Positions 23,764 through 34,890 of a stretch of 64,000 nucleotides of DNA are shown here, in pieces. This DNA comes from Nyssa sinensis. Taxonomy: Eukaryota > Streptophyta > Magnoliopsida > Cornales > Nyssaceae. The notes under the pieces are model-generated. The model was not told the DNA's origin and did no database searches. It saw only the letters and a list, made by a program, of their open reading frames with translations. Position 1 is the first letter of the stretch; every line of letters begins with the position of its first letter. The translations under genes were made by a program, and so were the position numbers. Location of the stretch: contig CM018036.1 in assembly GCA_008638375.1 (NCBI GenBank), positions 18,087,832 to 18,151,831 on the forward strand, in the 5' to 3' direction.

Positions 23764-24252
23764 ATTCTCACCTAGTTATTGAGTAATCTAAATTAAGAGA
23801 TGAGTGTTAATTTAAATTGTCATATAAGTCTCAATCTGGATGCCATATTAAATGTACAAAGCAGGTGTTCCATATCTTAAGAGGGTAAAACTTATCAAAG
23901 AAGCAATACCATACAAGGGATTGGCTACGATGTCACTGGGTTACCAAGAAAAATGATAAAATGATAAAATAAAAAATAAAAAATCTCAAGAAAAAGAAAA
24001 TCAAAGTTGAGAAAAAGTATATTTTTACTCATTTTAATAATTTTTGTTTAGCATTACAATGAAACATGAAGAAATATATTTCTTTTAAATTTATTTAATT
24101 TTGTTTTCAGCTTCAATTATCCATTCAATTTGGTAGCAATTTAGTTTTGTTTAGTGCTTTAAATTATCTTATCTATTTGTTTATATTATCAAATAATTAG
24201 GAGTTATATAATAATCAACTTTAACATGCATTCTAATAATTAAAAAAACTTT

Positions 24253-24283
24253 TCACGTGCAACACACGTGTTATTAGACTAGT
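24253..24283 (+). mobile_element. Helitron 3' terminus (hairpin plus CTAG-T)
   Basis: CACGTG CAACA CACGTG at 24254-24270 forms a 6-bp stem with a 5-base loop. Twelve bases later comes CTAG at 24279-24282 followed by T. A hairpin shortly before CTRR and a T from the AT target is the Helitron 3' signature. The 5' TC end was not located, so element length is unknown. It could include the B3 fragment just upstream. Confidence 0.6.
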
Positions 24284-24956
24284 ATATTTAAGGACATCAA
24301 TGACATGGTCCTAATTTTGAAAAAGAACAATTAATGACACCTTCTAACAATTCTTTTACTAAAGTGTCATTAGAGAAAAACTAACAACATCGTCCTGCCA
24401 TTGTCTAAGCAAGTAATCAGACTTGAATAATTATAAGTTTTTATGTAACAATCTAATGTGTGAATGATGGGCAAAAGAAAGCTGGATGGTTCATGGTTGT
24501 ATGGCATCCAGAAGATGTTTGTTTTGCCACAAATTATGGACCATTTGTTTTCTTCTCTAATAAAGAAGGGGCATTCCGACAGAGGAAACTGAGATAGAGA
24601 CTATATGACTCGGAGCAAAACCAAAAAATTCCAGCATATCCACAGGAAATACGGATCCTCAATGAAATACTTTCACAAACTTATTAGATTGAAACGGATA
24701 AAATGCAATGAGAAGTATTCCAGATGTATATATATGAAATCAAATTAAACCAACATGATAAAAACCAAAAGAGAGAGAGAGAGGGATTATGCCGATCAAG
24801 CAGTGCTGCACTACATTTCAAATTCTAAACCAATTGAATAATAATAAAATACTCTCCTTATTTCTTTTCTCTTCACAAGGGCTTGTTGCTAATCATCCTT
24901 TTCTTCTCTCGCAAAAATATTTTTTTTTCTAGCTATAAAAACACTTATCCAACCCC

Positions 24957-24996
<40 letters not shown>

Positions 24997-25700
24997 TAGA
25001 GCTAATTCATCAGTATAATCCCCACACACACGGTGCCTTAAGCAGGAAATTTTTATATAGGCCTAAATCTTTGCTCTCTTGTAATAGTTAAAACTATTTA
25101 CCAATAAGGACTACTAAAATGTCAACTTCAAACAACAATCAACACAACATAAAACACCCCTAAATATTAGCTCAACACAAAATCAATAACACAAATCTTA
25201 TGCAACAAATGTACAAAACAAACGCACACAGCTTCTGGATAATCTCTCATAAGCAAATGTGTTGTCGGGTGGAAGTGGAACCCAATCGTCGGGGTGTCCT
25301 GAGGGTTGTGCAATAGAGGTCAAAAGAACTTTACCTCAATTTCATTCACCTCCCTCTTAATGAGATTTGGCAGAATCTACTTGAAGCTCCACTTAATATA
25401 CTAAAATTTTAAAAAAGTCACCAACCCATCCAAAGACATATATACATATATGTATTTATGTGTATCAAATTTATTAATCATCTAACTAAATGATAAAGCA
25501 TCAATGGAAGATTGGCTTGAATCCTCCGTAATCATCTAAATAAATGAGAGAGAATGAGAGAGAGTTACCATATTGTCGTTGAATCGTCGCCGTTCGCCGT
25601 CGTCGGAAAAGTGGGTCAAGAGTGAGAGTGAACAAAATTTATGAAAGTAGAGAGAAGAAGAAGAAGAAGAAACTGATGCGGCAGTGGTATAAAAATGGTG
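24284..25700. other. AT-rich interior of element G, no gene recognised
   Basis: I see a (GA)n tract at 24959-24992, short GA runs near 24770, and a (GAA) run near 25660. A short open stretch on the - strand around 25230-25370 (GHPDDWVPLPPDNTF) has no recognised relatives. No further domains were seen. Confidence 0.5.
24959..24992 (+). repeat. (GA)n microsatellite
   Basis: About 17 uninterrupted GA units inside element G. Confidence 0.9.
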
Positions 25701-25704
25701 GTAC

Positions 25705-26020
25705 TCTTTTGCAACGCTCACCGTACGTCGCTAATAATTTATTGTGCATTGCCAAATATCCGAACAAACGACGTCGTTCTACTAATAAACCTATTAGTGG
25801 CGTACCATGTGCGTCGCCAATATTAGCGACGCACATGTGCATTGCAAATAATCCATTTATGCATCGCCAAAAGATGCGCGCCTATTTTTTTGGGCGGAAA
25901 ACAGATTTTTTACTCCTTTTAGCGACGCCCACCGTGTGCGTCGCTCATAGCGTCTTTTAGTGATGCTCAGGTGTGCGTCACTAATAATGGGCGTGGCAAA
26001 AAATATAATTTTTTGTAGTG
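25705..26020 (-). repeat. Right subterminal repeats and terminus of element G
   Basis: Repeated GCGACGC / GCGTCGC motifs in both orientations (for example TTAGCGACGCAC, TTTTAGCGACGCCC, GTGTGCGTCGCTCA and GTGCGTCACTAATAA) end in TTTTTTGTAGTG at 26020. The arms can fold into several hairpins. Confidence 0.75.
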
Positions 26021-26384
26021 TCTTATTGTACAGGAAGAAGAAAAAGGAAGTTAAAAATTAGTTGAGCAAATTGTGGATCTAGTAGTACCTACAGATTCCA
26101 CACACTCTTTTGGGGAAGAAGAAGTCAATAATAATTTAATAATTGTTACAGAGAAGCAAGAAATTCCTATGGGTGTAGACAATACTGCAGATGGAAATAA
26201 ATTTGAATTACGAAGGATAATTTTGATGACGATGCGAAAATTAAAGTTATAGCATTGGATCAAGAAAACTTTTCTTGTTTTATTATTAGAGCATTATTGT
26301 CCTCACAACAAGAACCTAAAATTACCGACTTCATAGATTATGCAAAAGAAGAAATCCTTGACTCCTTCTTTTAAGGGGTAATTA
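26021..26384 (+). pseudogene. Unrecognised reading frame beside element G, one frameshift
   Basis: One frame is open through LVEQIVDLVVPTDSTHSF, GEEEVNNNLIIVTEKQEI and DNTADGNKFELRR. It then shifts, and a second frame reads FDDDAKIKVIALDQENF, CFIIRALLSSQQEPKITDF and IDYAKEEILDSFF followed by a stop. The acidic, Glu-rich first part and the regular second part look like once-coding sequence. A mobile-element gag or an accessory protein is possible. I recognise no family. Confidence 0.35.
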
Positions 26385-27444
26385 AGGAATTTATTAAGAA
26401 GGGGAGGAAAACCCCAAGCAACAAAGCAGACAACACCGAACAAAACTTGTAAGAAGCATCAACAAAAAAGACAAACTCCCAGGGGGAGACTAAGACAGGA
26501 AAAGCTTCCCGGAGAAGTTCCACTGAAGGCAGATAATCCAGTTCATATAGGAATTGGGAGTCCCCCTCCACCCAGAGACTTTGAGTTGAAGGGCAGAGAT
26601 AATATCATTAAGGGTCATCATAGGGTTGCCTCTTTTACCAGTCCATAGGGCTATATTTTTGGCCGGCCAAATAAAATACACAAAAGCTGCAAGAGAGAGC
26701 TTTGAGATTTTCTGCTGAAAGCTCTTGATCCTGAGCTTAACACAAACCCATTGCAGGATTATAGGCCAAACGGAGGGGGAGTAGTCCATGAGGTAGTACT
26801 GTTTAATTGCGTTCTAGATGAAAGAGGAGATGGAACAAGTGAAGCATAGGTGGTCAATGTTTTCTTCTCCAGTAGAACAAAGTAAGCAAGTAGTGGGAAC
26901 TGAGAGATTCCAATTCCTAATTCTATTTCTGGTAGCAAGACGCCCATGGCACAAAAGCCATAGAATATAGGCATGCCTAGGGATGATAGGAGCAAGCCAG
27001 AAAAGAGAATTAGGAGGAACAGCTAGAAGGTGGTCCCTTAAATTTTTCCAAGCTGAGTTTGAGGTGAAAACACCATTAGCAGCATCCATCCAAGTGACTC
27101 TGTCATGCTTGGAGGCATCTGGCTGGAGAGAGATGGAGGTAGAGTTCTTCATATCCATCACAAGAGCTGTGGAAAAGTCAGGCCACTTCCATCTGTTGTT
27201 CAATAGGAAGTCAGAGACCTTAGCCTGATGGCTACTGCTGAAATCCCTTATAAATCTCCTGCCAAACCTTTCAAGAAGAGGACCTTCATTGTGCCAATTG
27301 TCATACCATATAAAGGTATTAGCACCATCACCCAATACAGATTTAATAAGAGGCCTCACCAAAGGTCTCATATTAAGGATTTTTCTCTAGGTCCAAGAAC
27401 ATTCAGAGGGGATATGAACTGCCCAGAAACTCTTACCTTTTAAG
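26372..27444 (-). mobile_element. L1-type LINE 3' fragment with zf-RVT domain
   Basis: From 27371 down the strand reads SVLGDGANTFIWYDNWH, a WMDAANGVFTSNSAWKNLR block, then LFWLAPIIPRHAYILWLLCHGRL, TRNRIRNW and CLLCSTGEENIDHLCF. This is the RT zinc-binding domain at the end of plant L1 ORF2. After a frameshift, WPIILQWVCVKLRIKSFQQK and AAFVYFIWPAKNIALW follow, the usual ORF2 tail. The 5' part with RT is missing, as is common for truncated LINE copies. CTTTTAAG at 26372 and 27437 may be the target duplication. No clear poly-A tail is seen. Confidence 0.82.
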
Positions 27445-27970
27445 AGAAATATACTGCACCACTTAACCCATAGACTTTTAGCTTATTGTTCTTCAAAAGA
27501 TCCAACCATTATTGCAAGGTTATGGACGCGTTTGAGGTCGAGTACATCCGGTTAACTCGAGGACTAGTTCTTTTCAAGTGAGGGAGTCTGATATAGGATA
27601 GATATGATACTTGTTAAAAACATGCTTTTGTTTCAAAGTTATTGTAGGATTCTTTAGTTTCCAAACTTAAACTTATCTCAAATTAGTCATTTTAGATCAA
27701 ATATATATTATCTTTATTATTTTCTATTCAAAGTAGGATTTCTTAATTCTATTAGCGTTAGTAGAGTAGTAGTTTCCTATTCAAAGAAGTAGTTTTCTAG
27801 TTCAATGACTATGATGTAATAGGTATTTATTATTCAGTTTTTATCAATAATATACAGTTTTGAATTTAGAAATTTCTGCTCTTGTTGAGTAAGTAATCTC
27901 CGTGTTTGATTCAACCAAGGAATTCGACATACTTGATTCTTTTTTTTGCATTTCATGCTACGTCGGTAAT
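27445..27970 (+). mobile_element. 3' end and LTR of a small gypsy element
   Basis: After a decayed coding tail, the segment TCGAGGACTAGTTCTTTTCA leads to a purine tract GTGAGGGAG. It is followed by TGATATAGGATAG at 27589, which looks like the start of a short LTR. Bases 27830-27860 (AGTTTTTATCAATAA) resemble a polyadenylation region. Its right end is not visible because element C is inserted at 27970/27971. The lineage, perhaps Reina-like, is a guess. Confidence 0.45.
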
Positions 27971-28340
27971 TGTAATAACCCGGAAAATTTTTTTTTAATG
28001 TAAAATTTTCTTGGTTATTAAATTAATTTTTTTTTTTTATAATGTTATGGTTATTATTAATTGTTTTATTATTATTATCATTATTCTTATTAATTCTTGA
28101 TGCATGTGTTATATATGTGCATGGTGTATGTATGGTATGTATGTATACATGTGTAGAGTAATATACGAGCATGTATATGTGTATATGTATATGTTTAGAA
28201 CAGTGCATGTGTGCACTGTGTGTGGGTACACCAGACCGTGCGTGTGTGAGGGTGGTTGTGACCGAGAGTGTGTGTGTCTAGTGTGTGTGTGTGTAGTGAG
28301 TGATAGATATATATATATATATATATAGGTTTACATAGGA

Positions 28341-28367
28341 GTAGCTTTGCATTTAATGCAAAGCTGC
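28341..28367 (+). promoter_or_regulatory. Conserved hairpin near presumed transcription start, 5' LTR of C
   Basis: GTAGCTTTGCAT and ATGCAAAGCTGC pair around TTA with one mismatch, just after the TATATATA tract. The copy in the 3' LTR (36084-36110) is a perfect 12-bp stem. The arrangement suggests an R-region or promoter-proximal element. Confidence 0.55.
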
Positions 28368-29277
28368 ATTTGGGGAGAAACAAGGGGCTGAACAGAGAAA
28401 GTCAGGTCAAGGAAGGCTGCAAGTGGAGGGGGAATAGAGAGAGAAAGAGGAGAGAGAAAGAGTCGGTTGTGAGTGTCTCTGTATATGTGTGTATGCATCT
28501 GTGAGTTAAAGAGGGAAATAGAAGGAGAAGATTGAAGTGGGAAGAAGCAGAAGTGGATCAAGAGGAACAGAAGGAGGGAGGAAGCAACCCACCGAGAGAA
28601 AAATCAGAAATTTCAAGGTAAGTGGGTGCTTCTGTTTTAAATTTTAAAAGCATGATTTGTTTAGTTTAAATCATAGGGTTTTAAAGAGCATGGAAAATGG
28701 AGTCTAACGCAACAAGAATCAATGAAAATGGTTAAGGGGAGAGGGAGAACTTTCCAATTACAGGTCTCGGCCATGGGGGTTGGACCTTATCATTTTATGT
28801 GTAGAACTCCCTTTAAATGATCCTAAAGTAATCCTACGAAGTGCAGAAAGAGAATAGAAAAAGAAAGAATGAAAAACAGTGGAAAAATAAACATAAAATC
28901 GGAAGTATACAGTTGGCCGGAGATTCGGCCATGGGCCTTTGAGCTCTATTTCGAGGAGATTGGGAAGGTTTTGAGGGAAATGGAGGATGGATGTGAGGTC
29001 TACGTGAAAAACTGAAGAGAATGGCATTTTAAACACTCGAAAATATCGCCGAAGATCGGTCGCCGGCGCCGGAGAAGGCGCCGGAACCCTACCGGAGCTT
29101 CGCCGGATAATCGGGGAAGAAGGAGGGTGACCGGGTCAGGTTTCGGGTCAGGGTTGGGTCCGGTTCGGGCGGGGCTGAACCGCCCCTGCCACGTGTCGCG
29201 ATGATGTTTTAAATTAAAAACTTAATTGGGTCTGTTTGGCTACAAGGATAAGAAATTAAAAATTAGAATTAAATGGG

Positions 29278-29300
29278 AACAGGGATATCTTATCCCTGTT
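29278..29300 (+). repeat. Short perfect inverted repeat in LTR of C
   Basis: AACAGGGATA and TATCCCTGTT face each other around TCT. A second imperfect pair (TTGGATTAGCCA / TGGCTATCCAA) follows at about 29301-29328. The same double palindrome is in the LTR of element A near 8465-8520. Confidence 0.7.
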
Positions 29301-31065
29301 TTGGATTAGCCACTGTTTGGCTATCCAAATTGAGAATAAGGGTTTTCCAAATTACAGAATTGTCTCTAGACTTTTAAAAATTACAAACCTGACCCTGAAC
29401 CTTCAAAAATTACATTTTAACCCCTGAACTTTGGAGAAATTACAATTAGACCCACCAGAATTAAATATTAATAAAATATTAATTAATTAATTAATTAATT
29501 TAATTATTTAAATACTCTAAAATAACCCGGAGTCCAAATGGGACAAGTCATTAGTGTATTTTGACTATCTCGGCCATTCTGAGGCCAATGGTGAGGTCCG
29601 TTTTACGAGACGAGGTCCCAAAAAATAAAAGACCCGTAGTGACCTTTAAAATTACCAAAATGCCCCTAAATTGAAACGCAGTCAAACGAACTTCAAATTT
29701 AGTAAACAAATAGTGAAACTTTATTATCTCGAGCATTCCGGACTCAACCGTGGAGTCCAATTTGTGAAAAAAGGTCTCGAAATGTGAGGACCCGTGAAAA
29801 GTGCAAAATGACTATTCTGCCCTTTTGAACCCAGGTGTCCGAATTGAATTCTACGAAAACCTAAACTTATTTTCTTCGACGTCCCAGACTTAATAGTAGA
29901 GTCTAATTTAGCAAAATAGAAACTTATGAATTAAAGAAATAAAATTTGATAAATAGAATAAATTCAAATGACAATGAACTGAGTTACCTGTTATGATTTT
30001 AGGGACACGAGAGGGCAAGGAGAAGGTGACCTGACCTTCGGTGTTCTTACGGTGGTTTCACTTTACTACGAGTATACTTTTCCGGTTTGAGATCGATTAC
30101 CAGGTACGATATATTGTGCTAAGTAAGAAATAGAATTGAGATTAGGAATACTTGTTCTGCTGCCTTGATTGTTCACATGCTTGCTTGATTGTTCACACGC
30201 TTATGTGCTTCATGCTATCTTGCTGTAACTTGGGTGATAATGTGAATAATGATTATGTGTATATCGTATGTGTTAGTGCAGTGTGTGAATTATACTCTTT
30301 GAGAATTGTTGATACCATGAAATATATACTTGGAAGCATGCTTTATGTATGAATGAGATGCATCATTGAGATTACATTATGACATGATGAAATCAGAGCA
30401 TATTGGCATAGTGTGATTCCTTGGACATGGCGTGGGTAAGCACTTGGTGCTTTGTATTATGAGGGTGTAGATCCTGTGGTGAAAAACCCAAAATCAGCCA
30501 ATAGGTACTTGCCGGCCTGACGGATTCCGGACCGTGAAGCGAGACATACAAGGTACTCATGCCGGTGGGGAAGGACCGTATCATGAGACATGGGTGGGCA
30601 TAGAGTTGCATGGGTGTGTCATGCATACTGTTCATATACTGTATATTGTTTATATATTGCCATCGTGATATTGAATGCCATATAGAAATAACTGTACACT
30701 TGCACATGCCACGACCTTAGTTTTGTTTCTTGCATTAGCATTATGTTGTACTAGCATGTTGAGCTGACCCCTTTAATGGGGTAAACATTTCAGATGATGT
30801 CCCAGCTGTACGAGACAAGGAGATGATCTGATTAGGGACTATGTTAGGCCCAAGGGGCGCTTTTGATATTGTGTAAGGGCATAAGCCCGAGACTGTATTT
30901 TATTTTGTATGTTGTGAATAAATGGACCAGGCCTTATGTATGTATCAGAACAGTATGTAAAATGTATGTGATCATTCTTAATTATCTTTTATTCTTTTAT
31001 TATTTTATTTTCTTTTGTCTCGTTACTCACGCCTCGGGTTCGCTGGAATTCGGGGCGTGACAACG

Positions 31066-31077
31066 TGGTATCAGAGC
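31066..31077 (+). promoter_or_regulatory. Primer-binding site of element C
   Basis: TGGTATCAGAGC lies three bases after the 5' LTR end and matches the initiator Met-tRNA primer site used by most plant LTR elements. Confidence 0.93.
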
Positions 31078-32311
31078 TTAGGTTCGAATACCTAGAGACC
31101 GTGGGATGTTGTTTAACACCATGAGACCCTAGAGAAAAGAATGAGACTTAGAGCGAACTGTTAGTGTCATGCGATAGGGTTTTGTGTGTTATGTGATTAT
31201 ATGTGCATTTGAAGCATGATTGTTGTGATCACATGTTACTAGATGCTATGTTGCGACGCATGATTATGTGATTTAATGTGGTAAGATGCATGACATGTAT
31301 AATGTGTGAAGAATTTGTTAAGTGTACATTATGACATGCTATACGTACTCCCTAGTCGCTGATAAGAACATGACTGAACTTTTGTCTAAAATATTTTATA
31401 TACACATGTTGCATTGGGGTGCACGAGTATGCACTATACTTGATTTCCCGGTAGATAGGGAGCATGCGAATTCTTTTTGCGGTAGTGGTTGACTAAGATT
31501 AGAAACTCGTGTCTATGTGATAAACCGTATACTCGATGGGATGGACGGTATGCTTAGTCATTTGAGGTGTAGGTTGTACACTTAGTTATTTACACGGTAG
31601 ACAGTATGCCTAGTTACTTAGGAGACAAGTTGTGAACCTGGTTGTTTACCTGGTTGACTGTTGTTTGTGGATTCTATATGAGTGTGCTAGGTTAGTAACT
31701 AATTTTCATGGATTATAATACTATGACTATGATATTTATACAGACTGGATTGGTCTCAGGTCTTGAGTTACAGCTGATGGATGGTACCCCATCAGCAAGT
31801 AATGAAAGGAGCTGTAATCCATGAAGGGTTATCACCTAGCTATAAAAGTAAGAGATAATAAAAGACACATCAAACCTTAAAATGCTAGAATAAGGATTTG
31901 GATTTGTGGAGCCTTGTGTGTATAGATGGATGCTTAGAGTGTTTATCTTTAGATTTTTAAAACTGTTCTTGTGTTAAACCCTGGTTGTTGAGAGATGTAT
32001 TGTTTTGGATAGTATTCACTGGGAGTTAAACCTTGCTAGTGTTCAAATGTTTAAGTATGCGTGTATTACATTGTTTAGATAAAATCCTTCTTAGTAGAGG
32101 GCTATGTTAGAACTCGGTATAAATTGTTTAGTGTAACAAACGGGTAGGGATGGTCGACATTAGTTGTGTAGGTATTGATTAGGCAAGTGTGTCATGATAT
32201 ATTGTGGTTGTTACTTCGAAATTGTGAAGTGTTGAAAAGTACCTACTTAATGTTCTTTTAACACCTGTGTCAATGGGGTATTAATTTTTTCTTCTCTTTG
32301 AACTTGTAGAC
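31078..32311 (+). other. Untranslated leader of element C
   Basis: About 1.2 kb lies between the primer-binding site and gag. No coding is seen. This part should hold any packaging signal. Confidence 0.6.
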
Positions 32312-33148
32312 ATGCCACCGAGACAAGCTACTCCCAGACATATACCACCTAGACATGATGAGCCTAGGACCACTGCACCACCGTGGCATAGTTGGCCCCA
32401 AGCTGCTGCTTCGGCAGATGTCGCAGTTGAGGAGGCCGTCACTTTTACACCTACTCCAATGGAGGTAGGGCAGACTAGTGGTTCTGGGGACATAGCGACC
32501 ATTATGCGGGAATGCCTTCACACTATACAGGAGGTAGTGACGAGAGCGGTCAGGGCTGAGAGAGAGTTGGCTGAGCTTAGAGGAGTCAGAGAGCCTCAGA
32601 CCCAGAGCGAGGTGACTCTAGCACAGATCCCTAGGTCTACCCCGATATACACTGGTAAGAGGCCATCGAAGAGGTCTCGAGCTCGTGCTGCTGCTGCACA
32701 GATGTCTATACCCACCCAGACTCACACTGGTAGGAGGCTATTGAAGAGGTTCCGGACTGGTGCTTCTTCCACATTCACATACACATCTCGAGGGACCATT
32801 ATTTGTTTTATTTGTGGACAGCCTGGCCACAAGATGGTCACTTGTCCCTTGAGGGACCCCAGCTTGAGACAGAGGATCGAGTCTAGTCAGGAGTCATTCC
32901 CATCACCAGTACAGAGTCAAGGACGGGGGACTCCGCGACTTTGTTTTGTATGCCACCAGGCTGGCCATGTTAGGGCCAATTGTCCTCAGAGGCCGATTTC
33001 CCAGGACTTAGGTGAGCCACATTACTATCAGTATACCCAGGTGCCTCTGCCACGGCCACTATTGGGTCAGGGACCTCCGGCACCGTATTTTCAGCATGCA
33101 CCTGCAGCATTGAGTGTCAGGACTCTCAGTCAGAGGGGTGATAGGTAG
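32312..33148 (+). CDS. Shortened gag with two CCHC knuckles (element C)
   Basis: This is an open frame of 278 codons starting MPPRQATPRH, in the position where element A gag starts. Residues 1-75 match the gag N-terminus (MRECLHTIQE). Residue 76 onward (TRAVRAERELAELRGVRE) matches the segment that in element A follows the gag core. The capsid-like core is therefore missing, but the frame is preserved. Residues 115-160 are basic (GKRPSKRSRA, GRRLLKRFRT). The knuckles are C165-C178 and C211-C224, both C-x2-C-x4-H-x4-C. The product could bind RNA but probably not assemble particles. Whether it is made is unknown. Confidence 0.8.
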   Translation: MPPRQATPRHIPPRHDEPRTTAPPWHSWPQAAASADVAVEEAVTFTPTPMEVGQTSGSGDIATIMRECLHTIQEVVTRAVRAERELAELRGVREPQTQSEVTLAQIPRSTPIYTGKRPSKRSRARAAAAQMSIPTQTHTGRRLLKRFRTGASSTFTYTSRGTIICFICGQPGHKMVTCPLRDPSLRQRIESSQESFPSPVQSQGRGTPRLCFVCHQAGHVRANCPQRPISQDLGEPHYYQYTQVPLPRPLLGQGPPAPYFQHAPAALSVRTLSQRGDR

Positions 33149-34890
33149 GACCAGACCACTTAGAGTGGCGTTATGCAGTAGCTAGCCTAAAGTCACCTAT
33201 TTTTTTTTGGACCTTCAGAGTCTTAAGGTACATTTTTTTGTTGTGTTTAGTTTATGGACTAGCATACTGATAGACTACAGTACATCTCATCCATTCATAA
33301 TTACTATGTTGCCATGACATTGGGGGTAGTGTGATGTTGACGAGAATCTGTAGAGACTACTCGATAGAGATAGCTGACCGCGTGCCTTATTTGGATTCTT
33401 CATCTTATTTGATGCGTCTAGTATTGGTATTATGTTGGAGATAGATCAGTTATTTACACTTTAGACGGGTATAGGTTGCTATAGGGGAAGAGAGACAGTG
33501 TGTACTCCTGAGGGAGATGTTTTCTTTATTCCATGAGATGTCCATAGATCCTTTTAAGATTGACTTTATTATGAGTTATGAGGGGTTAGACTTTAATTTG
33601 AATTGGGTTGGTTTGGATTACATGATTAGAGGAGTGCTTGTTACCTTAGTTGTGAAATTATACAATGTGGGGTATACTTGGTTATTGATGATCTAGGATT
33701 CAATGCTTGCCTTTATACAGTATAACGAATGAGATTAAACAGTAGACTATATGCTTGTTACCAGTGAGATAGGCTATGAGCCTAGATATCCGTAGGGTTA
33801 GGAATGTGCCTGGTCACCTGTACAACAGATTATGTGCTTATTTATGTATATGTGTATTCCTGGAATGAAATTTTATACTGGGTGCTGGTGTGGTAAGCTA
33901 CGTGTTAGCTATTAAATATTGTACGTTTACTCTATATAAGCATGCTAGTTTAGTGACCGTTATGGTGCTGCGATTATGACTTTTTTTTTATATACAGACT
34001 GATTATTATTGATGCATATATAAGAGAATGCTTAAACATGTTTCCATATGTGTGTTGATGCATGTGTGTGAAAATTAATGTATGTTCGTAGTGGAAATTG
34101 GTGAAGGGTTTAAGGTTTTATTCTTCTGAACCTTGGTATATTGACTTAAGTTTCGTGATTAAAGTACATAAACTACATTATCTACATTTGTATACCCAAT
34201 CGATATATGCGTACATGAAACGAATAGGCTAGTCCTTACTAGTACATGACACTTAGTCTCGGTTATGTGTAGACTAAGGTGGGGGATGATAGCCTTACTT
34301 TTAGACTGTACTGTTGATATCTTGTGGATAATTAGGGTACTTAGAAAATACTGGATGATGAGATTGCATTGTGGTACAGATAATGTGTATTTATAACATC
34401 GGGATAAATCACTAGGTGATTTTATGGATTAAATTGAGGTAGGTTAGATGACATCACATGTGCGAGAGACCTTGAGGTATCCTTATGAACAGTGAGAAGT
34501 TTCCTTTATTTTTTTATTGTGTTGAATTGTTGAGGTGAGCCGTGATACTTGGTTAGAAATTGAAAAGGGATTGGCGTTGATGAGCCAGTGCGTTTTGAGG
34601 ATTTCATTAGGTGTTGTGCCATGTGGAGTGAGTCGTTACAAATGGGATTAGCACCAGACCCTAGCAGGGAGTGTGGAGATGTCTGCACGCCGCTGCACGT
34701 CTACCGGTGAGGCGAAGCCTACGGGGGAGATGGTAATGGGAGGAGGTAATGCATTCCACATCGCTTGGCAGCAGGAGAGGTGAATGATCAATAGGTAAGA
34801 CTGCACGTCTACATGTTACAATGCATTTTGCATTGATCTTTTATTACTATGTCGAGAGATAGTACGACTGCATGGAATCCCCTTATCCAT
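33149..34890 (+). pseudogene. Decayed protease remnant and unassigned interior of element C
   Basis: At 33325-33530 broken pieces match the protease region of element A: TRICRDYSIEIADRVPY, and further on GCYRGRE and CTPEGDVF. The DSGA active site is not found. From 33560 to 34890 I recognise no RT or RNase H motif (no FVDD, no YCDAS). A GC-richer block at 34680-34800 resembles part of the internal region of element K. Confidence 0.6.

Larger units (their letters stand above)
20729..26020. mobile_element. Non-autonomous CACTA-type element G
   Basis: The right end is TTTTTTGTAGTG at 26020, the reverse complement of a CACTACAAAAAA terminus. Both ends carry inverted copies of a TTAGCGACGC...GCGTCGCTAA subterminal motif (20736-20812 on the left, 25705-25990 on the right), a CACTA hallmark. 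The left tip is not clean: GACTAAGCCC at 20729 may be a mutated CACTA start, and no matching 3-bp duplication is visible. Inside are a satellite array, a B3-domain gene fragment and a Helitron end, but no transposase. Confidence 0.65.
27971..31062 (+). repeat. 5' LTR of element C (3092 bp)
   Basis: It contains a (TA)n tract at 28307-28327, the hairpin at 28341-28367, a GA-rich leader-like region (28420-28620), and then AT-rich blocks. Three imperfect ~160-bp repeats lie at about 29565-29900, each with a CATTC..GA.TCAA..GTGGAGTCC core. The primer-binding site follows its CA end. Confidence 0.93.
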
